Below, one piece after another: positions 1 through 9,976 of a stretch of DNA of 64,000 nt (positions are counted from its first letter, which is position 1; each line of letters starts with the position of its first letter). This DNA is from Adiantum capillus-veneris (Eukaryota; Streptophyta; Polypodiopsida; Polypodiales; Pteridaceae): assembly GCA_014529385.2 (NCBI GenBank), contig CM043967.1:133416682-133480681 (forward strand), written 5' to 3'. The notes below the pieces were generated by a model that worked only from the letters and a program-made list of their open reading frames with translations, did no database searches and was not told the DNA's origin. The translations under genes were made by a program, and so were the position numbers.

Positions 1-1130
1 ACCTTGCGATAAATGAACGTAGACAACTTGGACATCGTGGACTCACAAACAACTCGCCATCCTAGACTCGCATAAGCACCAAAATTCAAGAAAAATGCAA
101 TAACTTGCCATAAACCTTGCAATAAACCAAAACTTCCATAAAACTTGGACCTCTCCATAAACCGAAACTTGCCATAAAATCTAAACATAAACATGTACCT
201 CGCACTAAATATGGACCTTGCCATAAATCTTGGACCTCACCATAAACCGGAACTTGCCATAAAATCTGGACATAAACATGGACCTCGCAATAAACCTGGA
301 CCTCGCCACCATAAACATGGACCTTACAATAAACTTGGACCTTGTGATAAATGAACGTAGACAACTTGGACATTGTGGACTCACATAAGTATCAAAACTC
401 AAGAAAAATGCAATAACTTGCCATAAAATCTGGACATAAACATGGAACTCGCAATAAACCTGGACCTTGTCATAAAATCTGGACCTCACCCCATAAAACC
501 TGGACATAAACATGGACCTTGCAATAAATGAACCTAGACAACTTGGACATCGTAGACTTGCATAAGTACCAAAACTCAAGAAAAATGCAATAACTTGCCA
601 TAAACCTTGCAATAAACGGGATCTTGCCATAAAATCTGGACATAAACATGGACCTCGTAATAAACTTGGACCTTGCCATAAAAACCTGGACCTCGCCATA
701 AACCAGAGCTTGCCATAAAACCTAGACATAAACATGGACCTCGCCATAAACATGGACCTCGCAATAAATCTGGACCTTGCAATAAATGAATGTAGACAAC
801 TTGGACATCATGGACTCGCAAACAACTCGCCATCGTGGACTCGCATAAGTAACAAAACTCAAGAAAAATGCAATAACTTGCCATAAACCTTGCAATAAAC
901 TGGAACTTGCCATAAATCAAAACTTTCCATAAAACCTGGACATAAACATGGACCTCTCAATAAACTTCGACCTTGCCATAAATTTGGACATAAACATGGA
1001 CCTCGAAATAAACCTAAACTGCCATAAAGCTGAACCTTATGCCAATTGAACACAAACAACTAGGACCTCACCATAAAGGGAAACACCACAAACAATAAAC
1101 CTTGCCATAAACCTGGACACACCATAGTTG
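1..1130. repeat. Degenerate minisatellite with higher-order repeat
   Basis: The block is built from short variants of CATAAACATGGACCTCGCAA and CTTGCCATAAAACCTGGA, giving a basic period of roughly 20 bases. A longer unit is superimposed: GTAGACAACTTGGACAT followed by a CTCAAGAAAAATGCAATAAC segment recurs with unit starts near 12, 350, 527 and 785, so intervals are uneven (about 338, 177 and 258). Apparent minus-strand open frames of 60-180 residues simply reflect the repeat having few stops in one strand; they are low-complexity and unlike any family. Decay is obvious after about 1040. The array begins before the window. Confidence 0.85.
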
Positions 1131-2141
1131 CAATAAGTAGTCCAGGTTTTTAGAAAATACAATTACAGCAAAGCCAACACATTATGAAACTGAGTGAAAA
1201 GCAACTTATGACCCTCGCAAAACTTGCTTAAAATAGTCATCATCATCATTCACACTTCAACCCCATAATGCCAAAAATCAGAATAACATCATCGATACTT
1301 CACCATCCAAACACCAAGTAACTACATAATAAATGATATCTGAAAGAATTTACATAAGAGGTAGCAACCTCACCCATACCACAACAACAAAACTGGAACT
1401 TGACTTGCTATAAACTTGGATGCACCAAAAACCCTAAACCTCGCCATAATAAACACACCACACTACTTTCATCACTTGGACTCGGCATAAACTTACACAC
1501 ATTGTAGATCTCACAATAAACCATGACTCAAGTGTCATACCATAAAGACTCAAGAAAAATTGGGTAATGTCAAATTGTCATTTCCCAATTTCATAATACC
1601 ATTTACATAGATCGACTAGTCAAATTTTTTAATAGATGATAGAAAAAAAAATTGACAAAGACTATTCAACTTCAAGACACCATCCATGGAGATTTTGCCT
1701 CATAATAAGTAACTTGCCTATACCAAGGCAAGGCTATACCAATGCACTTTCAGACAAGCATTCCCAACAAAACAAGAAGCAAAATAGTGAACTTAGTCTT
1801 CTGCCACAACCTCAAGACACCATCCATGGAGATTCTTCCTCAACATCAATATGTCATCATGGTCAAACCATTTCTTCTTTCCCTGCAACACATAGGCAGT
1901 CACATGGAAGCACTGTAATAAGTAAGCAATGAGAAGAGATATGGACCAACTAGACAAGCACATGGAAGTTATGGCACCATACCTTACTCTTGTCTCGAAG
2001 GCAAGATAATATTATATATCTAATGGCAGCCATGACTTAGAAACCACAGTCAATCCCATTCGGCTGACGTGGGCCTACATCGAATCCATGACATGATAAG
2101 GGACGTCCATGTTTTTAAGCAGCCACAAGAGCACATAGAAA
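1131..2141. other. Unassigned AT-rich stretch, one weak ORF
   Basis: No recognisable gene or element. A 98-codon plus-strand frame (1636-1932) contains two copies of a segment starting CAAGACACCATCCATGGAGA, at 1673 and 1813 (140 bases apart), the second with a few changes. The frame has no family signature and is probably fortuitous or a relic. The part before 1500 still carries scattered words of the upstream minisatellite. Confidence 0.4.
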
Positions 2142-2366
2142 TCAAACTTGTAGCACTTTAATCTCAAACCTGCTATATGACTCCAGCAATGCATGTTTCA
2201 CTGCAGGATTGTTTGCTCCATGGCCCATCACCTCCATAGCTCTACATGAATCATATATAAGAGTGAAAGACATAAGCTGACATGCAAAATCCAAATACAC
2301 AATTACGCTAGTACTTGTGCAAGAAAGGTATAACATCCATCGGAGCACTACAACCGAGGGAGTCAT
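2142..2366 (-). pseudogene. Unrecognised coding remnant, left side of the Copia-2 insertion
   Basis: A 74-codon minus-strand frame ending in a hydrophilic stretch (MEVMGHGANNPAVKHALLES) that reads like real protein rather than repeat. It lies immediately left of the Copia-2 TSD. Removing Copia-2 joins it to the minus-strand frames that begin at 17774, so both may belong to one older gene or transposase. I do not recognise the family. An AG-like acceptor within the frame suggests that only its later part would be exon. Alternative: chance frame. Confidence 0.25.
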
Positions 2367-2372
2367 AAAAGA

Positions 2373-2423
2373 TGTTAGGAAATAAGGACATAGCTAAGTA
2401 GATATTAGAGTATTTTACTTAAT
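2373..2423 (-). repeat. Copia-2 3' LTR, distal 51 bases
   Basis: Matches 17052-17101 of the Copia-2 5' LTR almost base for base (TGTTAGGAAATAGG start). It is cut off at TTAAT by the insertion of element A and resumes at 12609-12614. Confidence 0.9.
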
Positions 2424-2566
2424 TGTCATGCCAAGGGCAATGCCCGGTGGTCAAGGACCAGGCCCAAGGGGCCGGCTGCAAGTGTGGATAGGGAATGAGG
2501 CCCAAGGGGCTATTTAATGGGAGGTTGGGAGGTTCATTCTCAAGCAGTCCCACTAGGGGCATTTCA
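2424..2566 (+). repeat. Element A 5' LTR
   Basis: 143 bases with TG...CA ends. Contains two copies of CCCAAGGGG and a TATTTAAT box about 50 bases from its end. It pairs with 12466-12608. Confidence 0.92.
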
Positions 2567-2567
2567 C

Positions 2568-2579
2568 TGGTATCAGAGC
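2568..2579 (+). promoter_or_regulatory. Primer-binding site of element A
   Basis: TGGTATCAGAGC lies one base after the LTR. This is the standard plant site complementary to the 3' end of initiator tRNA-Met, and it fixes the element's orientation as plus. Confidence 0.9.
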
Positions 2580-2608
2580 AAAGTCTATTCTAGGCAAAGT
2601 GGTTTGGG

Positions 2609-3040
2609 TTGTGGACCTCCACTTTAGCATGCACATGCAGCCAAGAGGGTCGAGGAGATTGGAGGCGGGCATGGCCGCCTGCTAAGCAAAGGAGTCGAAG
2701 GCCCGCAGCATGTGCAGAGGGGCTTGTGCCGAGGAGGGAGAGAACTCAACCTTCACCATCTATTGCGCAGTCAGGCTTGACGGGTTTGCACTACCGCTCT
2801 GGACGTTTCACGTCACGGGAGGCAACCCCAGAACGCAACACAGGGGCCGCCATCTTCTTCGCAGACCCTCGCAGCACTATTGGTTTCCATTACAGACAAT
2901 GCCCGTTTCTCTTTTTACACTATCAATGCCCTAAGGCCTTTGGCCTTGGGCAATTCACTCAAAAAAAAATCATAAAGGTGCATGCTCACCTCGGCACACA
3001 CCCCGTCTGCAGTATTTCCACCAGTGTCGGGCATACATAA
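2609..3040 (+). CDS. Hypothetical 143-codon frame in the element A leader
   Basis: Open frame starting 30 bases after the primer site. The product would be arginine-rich and cysteine-containing with no family signature, and a second frame overlaps it. It may be untranslated leader that happens to be open. Kept because it is the first long frame of a structurally intact element. Confidence 0.15.
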   Translation: MWTSTLACTCSQEGRGDWRRAWPPAKQRSRRPAACAEGLVPRRERTQPSPSIAQSGLTGLHYRSGRFTSREATPERNTGAAIFFADPRSTIGFHYRQCPFLFLHYQCPKAFGLGQFTQKKIIKVHAHLGTHPVCSISTSVGHT

Positions 3041-3368
3041 TCTCGTCGACAAGGGGTAGGGCAATTTGTCGGCAGGCCATCGATTTTTTGCAGCTCTTGC
3101 AAAATTGCGGCAATTGCACAGGTGAGTCAAGGTTAACTTTCGACGGTTTTGAGATTTTCCACCAAGTATTCATTACAACTCGTTTCTTCGGGACAATCAA
3201 GTCATCTGGAATGTTTCAAGCAGTGTCTTTGGATGATGGGACTTACGGATTGCCATAATTTTGACGGGAAGGAATTATTAGCACGGCTAATTATCACTGT
3301 CTGCGGTGCATACCACGGGTACGACCTCTTTTTGAATCAAGGTATTCTTTTGATATTCTTCCCTTTCC

Positions 3369-3812
3369 TTGCTAGCACCACACGAATCCGTCATGGATTC
3401 CTCGTTTGATTTTTTGGATACAAACCTTTCCAAGAATCATCTTTTTGACTTTGAACTTCCTTCAGCCGCATCTACTCCTCCTCCTCAAAGTGTGCTGAAA
3501 ATTTTGGAGGATACTAGCAATCTCGTCGATGAAAAAGATTACGTTACAAGACGTGACTTTCAATCATTTGAAGAACGGTTTCACAATTTGGCGGTTCGCG
3601 TCCAATTGCTTGCCACACAGGTGGATCACCTTATAGAGTTGGTCATCTCGTGCATCCCACAGGCTATCGTATCTACACCTGTGGCAATTGTCGAACTAGT
3701 CTCCGCCAAGGTGGAAAAGAGGAGACTTTCCATAGTAGACTTTCAAAAAGCCAAATTGCAAAAGTTATGTTTCAATTGTATGGGACAGCATCAACGGAAA
3801 CATTGTCCCTAG
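3369..3812 (+). CDS. Gag-like protein of element A with degenerate zinc knuckle
   Basis: 147 codons from ATG 3369; an ATG at 3393 would give a product starting MDSSFDFLD and may be the true start. Middle residues (about 60-100) form an amphipathic, possibly coiled-coil segment. The C-terminus carries LCFNCMGQHQRKHCP: C-x2-C-x3-H-x4-C, one residue short of the retroviral C-x2-C-x4-H-x4-C knuckle. In Gag, such knuckles bind the packaged RNA. The protein is much shorter than autonomous Gag (300 or more residues) and has no protease after it. Position after the primer site supports a gag-derived origin. It could instead be captured host sequence. Confidence 0.4.
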   Translation: MLAPHESVMDSSFDFLDTNLSKNHLFDFELPSAASTPPPQSVLKILEDTSNLVDEKDYVTRRDFQSFEERFHNLAVRVQLLATQVDHLIELVISCIPQAIVSTPVAIVELVSAKVEKRRLSIVDFQKAKLQKLCFNCMGQHQRKHCP

Positions 3813-4287
3813 GTATTGGATTCTTAGGCCTTTTTGATGGATTTTACGGCTAAGTAGTCAATAAATTTCTTACATGATCTTTAGTGGTTATCTCCTCTTT
3901 CAGATAACCCTTTTGGTAGTTGTATATGATACAATACCTTGCTTAGTATAGCATATCCAGTCAAGATATAATACATAATGCTTTCTTTCTTTAAGCAATT
4001 TTGATACGGTCAATTGCTCTCCACTTGGACACATGTGTGTCAACGGGAGTATATATTCGCTATGAGCACTAGCACTACATGAGCATTAACGTGAAGCACG
4101 GCTTCTTTTATGAAATTTTGGATCATGGTTTCCACAGGTGTAGAATATGTTAAACAGCAGGTTTTTGCATCACAAGACAGTGTATATGGTGCATGTAACG
4201 ACTTCTTTTTTGTACAAGATATGGCTATGAGCCAATTTGTAAAGAGTTTTGCCAACCGCAATACACTTGCCACAGCTAGGCACCCAA
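3813..4287 (+). other. Element A interior, no gene seen
   Basis: AT-rich sequence without convincing coding signal. Copia-1 sits at its right end; the duplicated target CCCAA is at 4283-4287. Confidence 0.5.
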
Positions 4288-4482
4288 TGTTGAAGGAGTA
4301 CGAGCGGAAGTGCGACGCGAGAGAGAGTGCGAGAAGAAGAGTACGACGATATGGTGAACTTGCTCTACTGTAATGTGTAGAGCATAGTGAGTTCTTATTA
4401 GGTTTTTACAAAAGAATATGTGTACATACCTGGCGGCCCGCCCACTTACCTGGGCGACCACATTGGGCTTTATACCCCAACA
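4288..4482 (-). repeat. Copia-1 3' LTR
   Basis: 195 bases, TGTTGAAGG...CCCCAACA on the plus strand, adjoining TSD CCCAA. Confidence 0.95.
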
Positions 4483-4498
4483 ACCTCCCACTTAAAGT
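4483..4498 (-). promoter_or_regulatory. Copia-1 polypurine tract
   Basis: On the minus strand AAGTGGGAGGT directly precedes the 3' LTR; it primes plus-strand DNA synthesis in this class. Confidence 0.85.
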
Positions 4499-4571
4499 CC
4501 AATGTGGTACTTTAAATGTGAGAGAAGCTACTATACAAGCTAATATACAAGAGATGTAGAGAAGTGATGTA

Positions 4572-6605
4572 CTACCCTACACCTAACTGCTTGCGAAAAT
4601 GCGCAAAGCTCTCTGAGGGAAGTCCTTTTGTAAGTAGATCAGCAGGATTTTCTGTGGTGTGAACTTTGACAAGCTGAAGTTGCTTATCCTCGAGCATTTC
4701 CCTGATGAAATGATACTTCACATCCACATGCTTTGTCTTTGAGTGATAAACTGGATTGAGAGCCAATTGTATAGCACTTTGACTATCACAATATAACACA
4801 GGCATCTCTTCTTTGATTCCCAAATATGTTACTAGTCGATTAAGCCAAATTGATTCTTTGCATGCCTCTGATGCTGCAACATATTCAGCCTCTGTAGTAG
4901 ACTGAGTAACACAATCTTGTAATCTAGAACGCCATGATACTGCTCCACCAGCCAATGTAAAGACATACCCTGACGTAGACCTTCGGTTGTCTAAGTCACC
5001 TGCATAATCTGAGTCTGTAAAACCCTTTACACTTAGCTCCTGACTCCCATAGCATATACAGATACTCTTTGTAGCTTTCAAGTATCTCAATATTCCTTTC
5101 ACTGCCTCCCAATGTTTCTTGCCTGGGTTTGACATGTATCGACTTACTACTCCCACTGCAAATGCAATGTCTGGGCGAGTAGCAATCATTGCATACATCA
5201 AACTACCCACTACAGACGCATATGGAATCTTATCCATTTCAGCCTGTTCTTCCTGAGACACAAGACAATCTTGTTTGCTAAGTTTCACATATGGTGGCAA
5301 TGGAACACTCAGTGCCTTTCCCTTCTCCATATTGAAACGTTGCAAAACCTTGTCAATATACTCTGTTTGAGATAACCAAATCAACTTCTTTGATCTGTCT
5401 CTCTCAATGCGCATACCAAGTATATGACTTGCCTCACCCATGTCTTTCATGTCAAACGATTTTGCCATCTTTGACTTCAAAGCTGAAATTTCTTCCAAGT
5501 GCTTGCCAGCAATCAACATGTCATCCACATACAAAATAAGGATCAGCCAACTACCATCCTTAGCCTTCTTTGTATATAGACAGTGATCGAACTCACTACG
5601 TTTGTAGCCTTGAGAAAGCATAAACTTGTGGAATTTATGGTACCATGCCCTCGGTGATTGTTTTAAGCCATAAAGACTCTTTAACAACTGGCATACCCAA
5701 TCTTCCTTGCCTTTCTCAACAAACCCTTCTGGCTGCTGCATGTAAATTTCCACATCTAAATCACCATGCAAGAACGTTGTCTTGACATCCATTTGGTGCA
5801 ACACCAAATCTAATATGGCAACCAATGCAAGAAAGCATCTCAATGTAGTCATCTTGACCACCGGAGAGAAGAATTCATCAAAGTCAATGCCTTGTTCTTG
5901 CTTAAAGCCCTTGGCAACAAGCCTTGCTTTGTACTTTGGCTGACTATCATGAGCGGTGATCTTATACCTGTAAAACCATTTACAAGGTAGAGCCTTTTTG
6001 CCCTGTGGTAATTTAACTAGCTTCCATGTCTTGTTTTTATGCAGAGCTGTCATCTCTGACTGCATGGCCAATTGCCAATTCCCGGAGTCCTTCATTTGCA
6101 CTGCTTCCTTGTAACATGAAGGCTCATTGCAATCAGTCAACATGACATAGTTCATAGATGGAACAAACCTATCAGGAGGTCGCGTGACACGTCCAGATCT
6201 ACGCACAATAGGTGGCTCAGGCTCAGCCACAACCTGTGGTTCCACTCTATCATGTCCTTGCTCCTCTTGAGCCCTGACATTTTGTCTTGCACGTGCAGGT
6301 CCATCTTCTTGGAAGACAACTCTTCTAATCTCCTCAACCCTCTCTGGTTTAGAATGATATTTGGATTCATTAAAGTGAACATCATTGCTGCGGACAACCT
6401 TTCTGGATTCGGGATCCCAAAGTCTGTACCCCATCTCACCAGAATTACCATAGCCCAGAAAGATGCACTTTCTACTCTTTGGCTCAAGTTTGTTCCTAAA
6501 TTCCTTTGGAACGTGAGTATATGCCTCACAGCCAAAGACTCTGAGATGCTTGTATGAGGGCATTTTGCCTGACCATACCATCTCTGGCACTGAATCCTTC
6601 TGCAA
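4572..6605 (-). pseudogene. Copia-1 pol: integrase tail, reverse transcriptase, RNase H
   Basis: 677 open codons. Residues about 15-90 are the integrase C-terminal region with the copia GKMPSYKHLRVFGCEAYTHV-type block. Residues about 200-420 are the copia reverse transcriptase: KARLVAKGF, the catalytic QMDVKTTFLHG block, SLYGLKQSPRAWY, and YVDD at residues 359-362 (5520-5531), all intact. Residues about 540-670 are RNase H with STTEAEYVAASEA and the YCDSQSAIQLA block ending in KTKHVDVKYHFIRE. This enzyme copies element RNA into DNA and degrades the RNA strand. The frame is intact to its natural stop at 4572 but is out of phase with the upstream integrase because of one lost base near 6625, so it cannot be made as part of the polyprotein. 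Confidence 0.93.
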
Positions 6606-6625
6606 AACCTTGCTAGGAGATCTTT

Positions 6626-7048
6626 TACAAGATGAACAGCTGTTGATACAGCTTCAGCCCAAAACCCATTTGGCAGCTGTGCATTAGACAACATACTTCT
6701 GACCTTCTCTTGTATGGTCCTATTCATCCTCTCAGCAACACCATTTTGAGGAGGATTGTAAGGAGCAGTAAGTTCACGTTTTATACCTTTTGACTCACAA
6801 AAGTCTTGAAAGGCCTTTGAAACATACTCTCCACCATTGTCAGTGCGTAAGCATTTAAGCTTCTTGCCACTCTGATTCTCCACAAGTGTCACAAACGTTT
6901 TGAAAACACTAAACGCTTCATCCTTGTGCTTGAGAAAGTAAACCCATACTTTCCTCGAGTAATCATCTATAAATGTCATAAAGTAAGAAGTTCCCCCTAG
7001 AGATAGGTTAGGCATAGGTCCACACAAATCACTATGAACAAGTGCCAA
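6626..7048 (-). pseudogene. Copia-1 integrase core
   Basis: The DD(35)E core is visible: first Asp in LVHSDLCGP, FIDDYSRK beside it, second Asp in CLRTDNGGEY, and the Glu in PPQNGVAERMNRTI. The frame upstream is closed by TAG at 7085-7087, which lies between the zinc-binding and catalytic parts. After about 6626 the coding sense moves to the next frame; the rest of the 298-codon open frame to 6152 is out-of-phase noise. Confidence 0.9.
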
Positions 7049-7084
7049 CTGTGTATCTCTTCTACTGCCTCTATTCTTATGTGG

Positions 7085-8149
7085 CTACTGTGTTTGCTTA
7101 CCATACAGACAATGTTCACAGAATTCAAAATCATTAAATGAAAAGCCAGGCAAATAACCAGAACGAGACAAGATTTCCATTCCCTTCTTGGACATATGTC
7201 CTAACCGGCTATGCCACAAAGAAACGTTCGGCTGCTCGGTTACATTGATTACATTTTTAGAGACATTTGATACATAAATCATGTAAAGTCCTCCAGACTT
7301 TACTCCATGTGCTATTGTCATAGAACCCTTGGATATCTTCCACATGTTCTGTCCAAAAGTGGTGACGTAGCCAGCATCATGAAGTAAACCTGTGCTGATC
7401 AATCTCTTTGTAATTGCGGGAACATGTCTCACATTCTTCAGCATGAAAGAAGAGCCATTCTGAAACTTCAATTGAACATCTCCAACACCTAAGATCTCAC
7501 ATGTCTGCCCATTGCCTAGCCGAACATGATCTTTAGTGGTCACATAAGAGGTAAACCACTCCTTGTTTGGAGACACATGAAGTGATGCCCCTGAGTCTAT
7601 AATCCACTCACTTATTGCATTTCCATCAGATGCTGTAAGAAGAGCTGAGTCCATTGTATTCTTCAAGAAGTAGATGTCTCTTGACACTAGACTGTCATCC
7701 TCTGCAACAGTGTTTGTCACATTTATTTCTTGAATCTTCACTGAGGACTTGTTCTTCTCACCATGGTCTTCAGCTTTCTCTTTGCCTTTTTCTGCTTTCC
7801 ATTCTTTGCAGTCTCTTTTCATGTGACCCTTCTTGCCACAATGGTAGCATTCTATGTCACTCTTGCCTTTAGCACTGCGGGACTTGCTACGAGACTGATT
7901 CCTCTTTCCACCTTTGTACTTTTCTGTGGTCCTTCCCCTGACAACTAAGGCTGTTCCTTTGCCTTTGTCCATTGTCTTTCTATTGGTTTCTTCAGTAAGC
8001 AGACTTCCTTCTACACCTGCTATGTTCAAACCATCTGGAGGTGCAGAATTACTCAAAGCTGTGCGAAAAGTGTCCCAACTTTCCGGCAATGTGATCAACA
8101 GGAACATAGCTCTAACAGGTTCATCAAACTTGACACCTTGAGCTGACAA
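7085..8149 (-). pseudogene. Copia-1 gag C-terminus, protease and pre-integrase domain
   Basis: 354 codons between two TAG stops in one continuous frame. Residues 101-114 are a canonical knuckle CYHCGKKGHMKRDC preceded by a basic stretch. Residues 183-190 hold the aspartic protease site IIDSGASL, with D-S-G intact. Residues about 305-350 are the GAG-pre-integrase/HHCC region (WHSRLGHMS, then CEHCLYGKQ). The first codon follows TAG 8150-8152 in the same frame as the upstream gag, so this is a nonsense change and not a separate gene. Confidence 0.92.
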
Positions 8150-8551
8150 CTAACTATAGATTGTGTTGAATTCATTCAAATGATTGGACATAGGTGTCCC
8201 TTCTTTCATCTTCAAGTCAACAAGCTTCTTAAGCCAGTATAGCTGTGAAGCTGCACTCTGCTTCTCATAAAGATCACTCAGCTTTAACCATGCTTGATAA
8301 GCCGAAATCTCGTCTGCTACATTGAAGTAAACGCTTTCTGCCAAAGTCAGCATAATGGTAGAAAGTGCCAATTCATCCATTTCGCTCCATTCATCTTCGT
8401 CCATATCTTTTGGTTTTATCCCCTTGAGCTTTATAGGTTTTATCTGCTTCTTTTGTACCAACATGTGCCAAATCTGCTTCTTCCACAATGGGAAATTGGT
8501 TCCATCCAGCTTCTTGATATTGTAAAGAGCAGTGTCCTGTGATCCAGCCAT
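8150..8551 (-). pseudogene. Copia-1 gag N-terminus
   Basis: 133 codons from ATG 8551. It has the copia Gag N-terminal pattern (LDGTNFPLWKKQI near residue 15, then AYQAWLKLSDLYEK and HLNEFNTIYS). This is the UBN2/DUF4219-like Gag region that builds the particle. Terminated early by TAG at 8150-8152. Confidence 0.92.
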
Positions 8552-9306
8552 AGCTACACTTCACAGTAGTTTACTTTCCTGGGAAAAATTCGGCAGAGTT
8601 TCCCCTGTAAACTGACCTCTGAACCAATATCAACCTGTCAAATGAACCAAGAAAGCTTCAGATTCTGCAGAAATTTTGGCAGAGTCTCCTTTGTAAAATG
8701 GCTCTGGTGTACTAAAAACAGACCAAAAAACAGCTCAAAAAACCACTGTCTCTCTAACACTGTAAGCTGTGGGTAAACCTGTCCTGCACCTGTACTGTCT
8801 CTGACTGTCCTGTCACTGTCCTGTAAGCATAGACTGCGACAATGCCTCAATGGCAGTAAAGCAAAGATGCAATCCCAACTGTCTAACTCACAGTCAATAC
8901 ATCCTAGCTGCCTATCTAAGGGTGCTCTAGGGATCGCTCCAAGACCTGTATCACCGAAAGGATCTCAACATTCGAGAATCCCCCAGCTCAATAAAACCTC
9001 ACTCGACCCTCAACAAAGGCTACAGTAAATCTGACAGTACATAGACTTCCCACAAAGTCATACATCCACAAATTTCCCACTGTATGTTGTAATCGCTACG
9101 GCGGTTGTTTACTGCGTGACTCACAGCCAACAAACCCTCAACAGACATACATCATCTCTGACAATACATCCCATGTGGAAGTACCTGCAATTCGACAAGT
9201 TCGACAGGCAATGAGATTTGGGGCCGTGTCTTCACCTGTCGAATTTCACTCCAATCTGAGTTGGTGACTCTAGCCTCCTGCAGTGCTGCCCCGAGCCTCG
9301 ATCTGA
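8552..9306 (-). other. Copia-1 untranslated leader
   Basis: About 755 bases between primer site and gag ATG with no coding signal, longer than in most copia elements. Contains repeated CTGTC/CTGTAA words. Confidence 0.6.
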
Positions 9307-9318
9307 GCTCTGATACCA
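9307..9318 (-). promoter_or_regulatory. Copia-1 primer-binding site
   Basis: Minus-strand TGGTATCAGAGC, initiator tRNA-Met type, abutting the 5' LTR; its first T replaces the last LTR base seen in the 3' LTR copy. Confidence 0.92.
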
Positions 9319-9512
9319 GTTGAAGGAGTATGAGCGGAAGTGCGACGCGATAGAGAGTGCGAGAAGAAGAGCACGACGATATGGTGAACTCGCTCTACTG
9401 TAATGTGTAGAGCATAGTGAGTTCTTATTAGGTTTTTACAAAAGAATATGTGTACATACCTGGCGGCCCGCCCACTTACCTGGGCGACCACATTGGGCTT
9501 TATACCCCAACA
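9319..9512 (-). repeat. Copia-1 5' LTR with TATA box
   Basis: Pairs with 4288-4482. On the minus strand TATAAAG lies at 9504-9498, only 9 bases from the LTR start, so U3 is extremely short. Downstream, two consensus 5' splice-donor words occur: CCAGGTAAGT (9483-9474) and CCAGGTATGT (9463-9454), flanking a GC-rich GGCGGGCCGCC. Confidence 0.9.
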
Positions 9513-9517
9513 CCCAA

Positions 9518-9924
9518 CATACACAATTTTAAGTTTTAAGGCACTTTAGGTATCAGGTCGATTGGTAGAGCCCATCAATGTCTCCCAGGGATTACACCTC
9601 TGCGTGCATGGCATGTCAACGAGATTGGTATAGTCCCATATCATTCTTATTTTGCTTCCGCTATAACACTAAATCCTCTATCAAGGACAAGGTATAAAAT
9701 TGATATCTTAAAACATTTTTAATGTTCTTCACAAGCAAAGTGCCACATTTCAAGTTACCCTGATACAGTCACGGTCACATACACGGTCAGTGGGTCAAGA
9801 TGTGACTTATGGTACCTCTCTCTACAAGGACGTGGTACAAGTACATAGTTGTACGCTTATAGAATAAAACACAGACATGGTCTGGCATACAACACATTCG
9901 CATAAGGGGTTTTCCTTAGCCCAA

Positions 9925-9976
<52 letters not shown>

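Larger units (their letters stand above)
4288..9512 (-). mobile_element. Copia-1: nearly intact Ty1/copia retrotransposon
   Basis: 5,225-base element on the minus strand with 195-base LTRs and a perfect TSD CCCAA (4283-4287 and 9513-9517). Read right to left it has LTR, primer site, 0.75-kb leader, gag with knuckle, protease, integrase, RT and RNase H, purine tract and LTR: a complete Ty1/copia layout. The polyprotein is interrupted only by two TAG codons (8150-8152, 7085-7087) and one single-base loss in an A run near 6623-6626. The LTRs differ at about 5 of 195 positions (about 97% identity), so insertion is recent compared with Copia-2. It lies wholly inside element A. Confidence 0.95.

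Noticed and set aside
86-1059. Several minus-strand frames of 60-180 residues at the left edge
   Set aside because: They translate the minisatellite in every register, are low-complexity (repeated QVYCEVHVY-like blocks) and end with the array.
1-1130. CRISPR-like repeat/spacer array
   Set aside because: Repeats are degenerate, contiguous and uneven, there are no unique spacers, no cas genes and the DNA is eukaryotic.
6252-6557. Plus-strand 101-codon frame inside Copia-1
   Set aside because: Antisense shadow of the intact pol frame.
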